Translations under genes and position numbers: made by a program
Source of the DNA: Actinomycetes bacterium
Lineage (GTDB): Bacteria; Actinomycetota; Actinomycetes; Propionibacteriales; Propionibacteriaceae
DNA: 64,000 nt
Assembly (NCBI GenBank): GCA_023392635.1
Contig: JAEVYS010000037.1
Span: 1-64,000, forward strand
Direction: 5' to 3'
In this document: positions 59,846 through 64,000 of the stretch, one piece after another
How positions within the stretch are numbered: the first letter of the stretch is position 1
How the letters are laid out: every line of letters starts with the position of its first letter
Notes under the pieces: model-generated
The model's input: only the letters and a program-made list of their open reading frames with translations
Databases searched by the model: none
Told to the model about the DNA's origin: nothing

Positions 59846-61753
59846 TCAGTGGACGGGCTCGAGGGTGGCGCCGGTTGGGGTGGAGGTGATCGGGACCCCA
59901 GCCTTGAGCAGATGGGTCAGCTCGCGCTCCGTGGGCCCGGGGCGGACCGCGCGCAGCGCCGTGAGGATGGCGGCGAGGTCGACGAGTTCCTGCAGGGCTG
60001 CGCCGGCGATCGCCGGCAGGATCCCCCAGACGGCGACCAGCATGAGCCCGACGCTGATGGCGATGCCGAGCCAGATCGCCTGGAGCGCGATCCGGACGGT
60101 GCGTTGCGCGATGGCGATGCTGGTGGCGACGCGGCTGAGGTCGTCGAGCATGATCACGACGTCCGCGGATTCGCTGGCCGCTGTGGCTCCCTTGGCGCCC
60201 ATGGCGATGCCGACGTCCGCGGCGGCGAGGACGGGGGCGTCGTTGACCCCGTCCCCCACCATCGCGACCGGTCGGCCCGGCAGGGACGCGACCTGCGCGA
60301 CCTTGTCGGCGGGCAGCAGGCCGGCGCGGACGTCGTCGATCCCGATCTGGTCGGCGATGTGGCGGGCGGTGACGACAGCGTCCCCGGTGAGCATGGCCAC
60401 GCTGCGTACGCCCAGGTGGTGGAGGGCGTGCAGGGTGGCCGGGGCGTTGTTGCGGACCTGGTCGGTGAGCAGGATCCGTCCGAGGTAGCCGTCGGTGGTC
60501 CCGAGGTGGATGGCGATGTGGCCCGGCGGCACGGGCGCCTCGGGGGGTGTGTGGCCCGTGGCGCGCGCGACATGCGTCGCGTTCCCGACGGCGGTGAGCC
60601 GGCCGTGGATGGTCGCGGTCATGCCGGCTGCGGTGGTCTCCTCGACACCGGTCGCGAGCGGGATGCGAAGGTGGCGGTGCCGGGCGGCGTTCACGATGGT
60701 CCGCGCCAGGACGTGGGTCGAGAACGTCTCGGCGGCGGCGGCGATGGCGAGCAGCCCGTCCACGCTGGTGCCCGTCGCGGGTTCGACCACGTCGACGACG
60801 GGCTGGCCGTGCGTGAGGGTGCCCGTCTTGTCCAGCGCCACGGTGCGGACGCGGGAGAGGCTCTCCATCACCCCGCCGGACTTGACGATGACCCCGTTGC
60901 TGGCCGCCCGGCTCATGCCGGCAAGGAACGCGACCGGGGCGGCGATGAGCAGCGGGCAGGGCGTGGCGACCACGAGGACCTCGGCGAACCTCACGGGGTC
61001 GCCCGACAGCCACCAGGCCAGCCCGGCGATCGCCAGCGACACCAGGGTGAAGGGCACCGCGTACCGGTCGGCCAACCGCACGATCGGCGACTTGCTCTCT
61101 GCGGCGGCCTGCACCAGGTCGATGATCTGCTGGTACTGGCTCTCCTTCGCCGGGACCGTGGCCCGGACCAGGGCGACCTTCTGCTGGCTGACCGTGCCGG
61201 AAAGCACCTGGTCTCCGTGGGCGTGTTCCACCGGCAGCGGCTCGCCGGTGATCGAGGACTCGTCGAACGAGGCCGCCTCGCCCTCCAGCACCCCGTCGAC
61301 CGGAACCACCTCGCCGGGCCGCACCATCACGAGGTCACCGGCCACCACGTCGCTGATCGCCACCTCGACGAACGCCCCGTCCGCGCCGGCGCGATGGGCG
61401 AACCGCGGCGCACGCTCGAGCAACGCGGACACCTCACGGTGGGCACGGGCGTTGGCGTAGTCCTCGAGCGCTTCGCCGCCCGTCAGCATCAGCACGACGA
61501 TGAGAGCCGCCCAGTGGTCCCCGACGAGCACGGTCGCCGTGATGGCGGTCACGGCGAGCACGTCCAGCCCGAAGTTGCCGCGCAGCAGGTCTCGGATCAT
61601 CGACCATGCCTGCCAGGCGGCGATCGCCAGCGCATAGCCGCCGACCAGCCATCCGGACACCATCGGCTGGCTCGCCCACAGCAGCCCGAGCCCGACCATC
61701 CCGACGGCCAAGGTCGTCGCAACCACCGGATATCGCCGCACCCAATTCGTCAT
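59846..61753 (-). CDS. Heavy-metal P1B-type ATPase
   Basis: The 635-residue pump lacks an N-terminal metal-binding domain. It has the membrane CPC motif in VVATPCPLLIAAPVA, actuator SSITGEPLPVE, phosphorylation motif DKTGTLTHG, and hinge MLTGDAVVTA and VGDGVNDAPVL. The HP motif reads FSTHVLA, so the Pro is Val. It exports a soft or transition metal; the ion is not set by sequence. ATG 61753 is preferred over GTG 61795. An IdeR/DtxR-like box lies about 73-91 bp upstream. Confidence 0.9.
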   Translation of the reverse strand: MTNWVRRYPVVATTLAVGMVGLGLLWASQPMVSGWLVGGYALAIAAWQAWSMIRDLLRGNFGLDVLAVTAITATVLVGDHWAALIVVLMLTGGEALEDYANARAHREVSALLERAPRFAHRAGADGAFVEVAISDVVAGDLVMVRPGEVVPVDGVLEGEAASFDESSITGEPLPVEHAHGDQVLSGTVSQQKVALVRATVPAKESQYQQIIDLVQAAAESKSPIVRLADRYAVPFTLVSLAIAGLAWWLSGDPVRFAEVLVVATPCPLLIAAPVAFLAGMSRAASNGVIVKSGGVMESLSRVRTVALDKTGTLTHGQPVVDVVEPATGTSVDGLLAIAAAAETFSTHVLARTIVNAARHRHLRIPLATGVEETTAAGMTATIHGRLTAVGNATHVARATGHTPPEAPVPPGHIAIHLGTTDGYLGRILLTDQVRNNAPATLHALHHLGVRSVAMLTGDAVVTARHIADQIGIDDVRAGLLPADKVAQVASLPGRPVAMVGDGVNDAPVLAAADVGIAMGAKGATAASESADVVIMLDDLSRVATSIAIAQRTVRIALQAIWLGIAISVGLMLVAVWGILPAIAGAALQELVDLAAILTALRAVRPGPTERELTHLLKAGVPITSTPTGATLEPVH

Positions 61754-61825
61754 GCTCACACCGCAATCTTCCCTCAGAATGCGGCATTTCTCCACGAAGG
61801 AATGCCTAACCTCAGCTGGACGGAA

Positions 61826-61844
61826 TTAGGTTTGTCTTACCTAT
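61826..61844. promoter_or_regulatory. IdeR/DtxR-like iron box upstream of the P-type ATPase
   Basis: TTAGGTTTGTCTTACCTAT matches 15 of 19 positions of the IdeR consensus and is itself nearly palindromic. An extra CCTAACC at 61805-61811 could be a second half-site. The minus-strand ATPase gene is the only nearby gene it could control. Confidence 0.7.
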
Positions 61845-61953
61845 CAGGCGTTGTCGCTGCGGAACGAGGGCCTTTTCACCCGCACCGGAGGAATGTGCGC
61901 AATGGTGCCGAGTGGTGGGTCGGTCCAACTCATTTGGCCCGCCCCCGCCGACC

Positions 61954-63189
61954 TCAGCGCACCAGCGCGTGGGAGTCGGTATTCCCGGAGAGTTCGGCGA
62001 GTGGGATCCGGTCGTCGGCGAGCTGCGCCGGCGGGAGCCGCCGGCCGATCAGGGTGCGCAGCCGGTCATTGACGTCCCAGGTGTTCACGTTCATCGCGGC
62101 GGTGACGACGCCCTCGCGGAGCCAGAAGCAGAGGAACGCACCGGAGCCCTCGTCGCCGCGGATCACGACGTCGTCGGTGGCACTGCCCCGTCCCACGTAC
62201 TCCATGCCGAGGCTGTACTGGTCGGTGAAGAAGTAGGGCTGCCAGTCGTAGCGCGCGTCCTCGCCGAGGAGCACACGGCCGGCCAGTCGTCCCTGGCGGA
62301 TCGCGTTGTCCCAGTGCTCGACCCGCAGGCGCGCCCCCACGGCCCGATTCAGCGCATTGGCCACGTCACCGACGGCGAACACGTGCTCGGCGGCACGCAG
62401 TGAATCGTCGACCAGGACGCCGTTGTCGACGGCGAGGCCCGCCGCGAGTGCGAGTTCGGTGTTGGGGACGGCGCCGACGCCGATCACGACGAGATCGGCC
62501 GGGAAGCTCTCGTCATCCGCACGGACGGAGGCGATCCGCTCCTCGCCCTCCAGCGCCGTGACCGCGATGCCGAGGCGCAGCCGTACCCCGTTCTCCTCGT
62601 GGAGTCGTGCGAAGTAGCGTCCCATCCGCTCCCCGAGCGCAGCCCGAAGGGGCACCGGCGCGAACTCGAGGACGGTCACCTCCATGCCGGCCCTCCGGGC
62701 GGCTGCGGCGACTTCCAGTCCGATCCAGCCGGCCCCGACGACCACCAGCCGGCCACCCTGGGCGAACGAGGTGCGCAGGGCGAGGCTGTCGGTGATGCGC
62801 CGGAGCGTGTGCACCCCGGGAAGTCCGATGCCGGGCAGGTCGGGGAGCCGGGGGCGGGCGCCGGTGGCGAGCACGAGGTCGGCGAACGGCAGGACGGCGC
62901 CTGACGACACGCGGACCTCGCGTCCGGCGAGGTCGACCTTCACGGCGGCGTCACCCAGCCGGAGCGTCACGTCATGGTCCGCGTACCACGGCTCGTCGTG
63001 GACGAAGAGGGAAGCGACCTCCTGCTCTCCCTGGAGCACGCCCTTGGACAACCCGGGGCGCTCGTAGGGAACGACGGCTTCGTCGCCCACGATCGTGACC
63101 GGTCGCCCGTCCCCGGCGTCCCGGAGTGCCGTCGCGACGTGGGCGGCAGCGAGGCCGGCGCCGACGACCACTACTCCGGCCGACGTCAT
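61954..63189 (-). CDS. FAD-dependent ferredoxin-reductase-type oxidoreductase
   Basis: The 411-residue flavoprotein has VVVGAGLAAAHVATAL (FAD), VVVGAGWIGLEVAAAARR (NAD), the linker ATGARPR and VFAVGDVAN, followed by a reductase C-terminal domain (HWDNAIRQGRLAG). It resembles ferredoxin/rubredoxin reductases of oxygenase systems. The ATG overlaps the folE stop as ATGA, so the two are co-translated. A link to pterin metabolism is inference. Confidence 0.9.
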   Translation of the reverse strand: MTSAGVVVVGAGLAAAHVATALRDAGDGRPVTIVGDEAVVPYERPGLSKGVLQGEQEVASLFVHDEPWYADHDVTLRLGDAAVKVDLAGREVRVSSGAVLPFADLVLATGARPRLPDLPGIGLPGVHTLRRITDSLALRTSFAQGGRLVVVGAGWIGLEVAAAARRAGMEVTVLEFAPVPLRAALGERMGRYFARLHEENGVRLRLGIAVTALEGEERIASVRADDESFPADLVVIGVGAVPNTELALAAGLAVDNGVLVDDSLRAAEHVFAVGDVANALNRAVGARLRVEHWDNAIRQGRLAGRVLLGEDARYDWQPYFFTDQYSLGMEYVGRGSATDDVVIRGDEGSGAFLCFWLREGVVTAAMNVNTWDVNDRLRTLIGRRLPPAQLADDRIPLAELSGNTDSHALVR

Positions 63190-63827
63190 GACGCCCTCCT
63201 GGCCTCGATGGCGTCGAGGAACTCCGCCCGCGTCGCCATGTCGTTCCGCAGTGCTCCCGTGAGGGCTGTGGTGCGTGTGGTGGCGCCGTTGGCCATCGCT
63301 CCGCGCAGGCTCATGCACGAGTGCTCTGCCTCGATCACGACACCCACGCCCCGTGCAGACAGCTCCCGGTCCAGCCAGTCGCTGACCTGCATGGTCAGCC
63401 TCTCCTGCACCTGCGGGCGCCGCGAGAAGAGCTCAACGACGCGGGCGAACTTGGACAGGCCCAGGATCCGCTCACCGGGGAGGTAGCCGATGTGGGCCCT
63501 CCCGGTGAAGGGCAGGAGGTGGTGCTCGCACACGGACTGGAACCGGATGTCGCGAACGACCACCAATTCGTCGTAACCCTCCTCGTTGGGGAAGGTCGTC
63601 AATTCGAAGTCCCTGGCGGTGAGCATCTCGGCGTAGGCGTGCGCCATCCGGCGGGGGCTGTCTGCGGTCCCGGCGGTGTCGCAGTCCACACCGAGCGCCT
63701 CGAGGAACACCCGGGCGGCGGCTTCCGCCCGTCCGAGGTCGGCGGGCCGGCGATCGACCTCGGCCCGTCGTAGCAGGGTGAGGCCGGCGGTGAACCGGCC
63801 TCCCGTTTCGCTCTCTAAAACAGACAT
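63186..63827 (-). CDS. folE: GTP cyclohydrolase I FolE
   Basis: The 213-residue enzyme makes dihydroneopterin triphosphate from GTP for folate or other pterins. The zinc and active-site motifs are VCEHHLLPF, GLSKFARVVELF and EAEHSCMSLRG. The start ATG 63827 lies inside a palindrome, so translation and regulation are tightly placed. It heads an operon with the flavoprotein reductase and is divergent from an HTH regulator. It may be a specialised second folE rather than the housekeeping one. Confidence 0.93.
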   Translation of the reverse strand: MSVLESETGGRFTAGLTLLRRAEVDRRPADLGRAEAAARVFLEALGVDCDTAGTADSPRRMAHAYAEMLTARDFELTTFPNEEGYDELVVVRDIRFQSVCEHHLLPFTGRAHIGYLPGERILGLSKFARVVELFSRRPQVQERLTMQVSDWLDRELSARGVGVVIEAEHSCMSLRGAMANGATTRTTALTGALRNDMATRAEFLDAIEARRAS

Positions 63828-63833
63828 ATCTGT
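63820..63833. promoter_or_regulatory. Palindrome over the folE start codon
   Basis: ACAGA-CATA-TCTGT overlaps the folE ATG (complement at 63825-63827). Flanking CTAA and TTAG extend it loosely. The folE mRNA may be leaderless, and the divergent HTH regulator is the natural candidate to bind here. Confidence 0.6.
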
Positions 63834-63893
63834 ACATTAGAAAGCCTGCGCGGTATCGTCAAGACAGGGGAAAGAGCTACGTACGAGGCAGTC

Positions 63894-64000
63894 ATGACCG
63901 ACAGTTCCGGGGACATCGGCGGGATCAGCGCACTCGCCGACCCCGTGCGCCGAGGGGTGTACGAGTACGTGATCGCACAGGACTCCGGCGTGAGCCGTGA
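63894..64000 (+). CDS. Winged-helix transcriptional regulator, 5' end only
   Basis: The first 35 codons are in the window (ISALADPVRRGVYEYVIAQD is an ArsR/MarR-like first helix). The rest lies beyond the end. It is divergent from folE and probably regulates that operon. Confidence 0.7.
   Translation, partial: MTDSSGDIGGISALADPVRRGVYEYVIAQDSGVSR

Noticed and set aside
58784..62236. 1150-residue plus-strand open frame
   Set aside because: It is antisense to the NRAMP-related, P-type ATPase and flavoprotein genes, has low complexity and no domain.

Overview
The window is high-GC DNA from an actinobacterium. Signs of this are the strong G/C bias at third codon positions, many GTG starts (several apparently leaderless, with a -10-like hexamer 6-7 nt before the start codon), Tat and Sec lipoprotein signals, paired GAF-ANTAR proteins, two MmyB-type XRE regulators, an LpqC-like esterase and an IdeR/DtxR-like box. 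A Propionibacteriales-type host is my guess from the gene mix and is not shown by any marker gene. No rRNA, tRNA or CRISPR array was seen.

Layout. 0.3-6.8 kb: a branched-chain-amino-acid-type ABC importer (binding lipoprotein, fused LivH-LivM permease, LivG, LivF) followed by a siderophore-interacting-type flavoreductase and a membrane protein. 7.3-9.2 kb: a Tat-exported tannase-like esterase split by one in-frame TAA. 9.5-10.7 kb: a frameshifted tyrosine integrase. 11.6-19.1 kb: an oxidoreductase cluster with a zinc alcohol dehydrogenase, two MmyB-type regulators, a hexapeptide acetyltransferase, a carboxymuconolactone-decarboxylase-like protein, two aldo/keto reductases and a SET-like sugar efflux carrier. 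19.4-21.4 kb: two GAF-ANTAR proteins. 21.6-27.4 kb: DUF1697, an LpqC-like esterase, an FMO-like flavoprotein, a BBE-like oxidase and a VOC protein. 27.5-32.4 kb: a segment bounded by an integrase relic and an intact integrase of the same family, carrying a TetR-controlled hydrolase. 32.4-40.4 kb: accessory DNA with a small toxin-antitoxin-like pair, short dispersed repeats, a membrane-anchored M16-like peptidase, small membrane and lipoproteins, and a protein with a long Lys/Glu coiled coil.

41.1-43.6 kb: flavodoxin-like protein, RibD and RibA. 43.7-48.8 kb: an arsenic island with ArsC, an ArsR-phosphatase fusion, ArsR, an ArsP-type permease, a thioredoxin-like protein, ArsM, another ArsR and a second permease. 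No ArsB or ACR3 is present, so a methylate-and-export route is plausible. 48.9-53.6 kb: a secreted subtilase and a lipid-phosphate set (DagK-like kinase and two PAP2 phosphatases). 53.7-58.2 kb: a GH3 beta-glycosidase divergent from a GPH-type sugar symporter and a cytidylate-kinase-like protein. 58.2-64 kb: an NRAMP-related transporter, a P1B-type ATPase with an IdeR-like box upstream, a FolE plus FAD-dependent reductase operon, and the start of a divergent HTH regulator.

The best candidates for something undescribed are the 33-40 kb accessory block (M16-like membrane peptidase, zinc-ribbon protein, coiled-coil protein, dispersed repeats) and the unusual composition of the arsenic island. 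I found no complete new system that can be proven from sequence alone.
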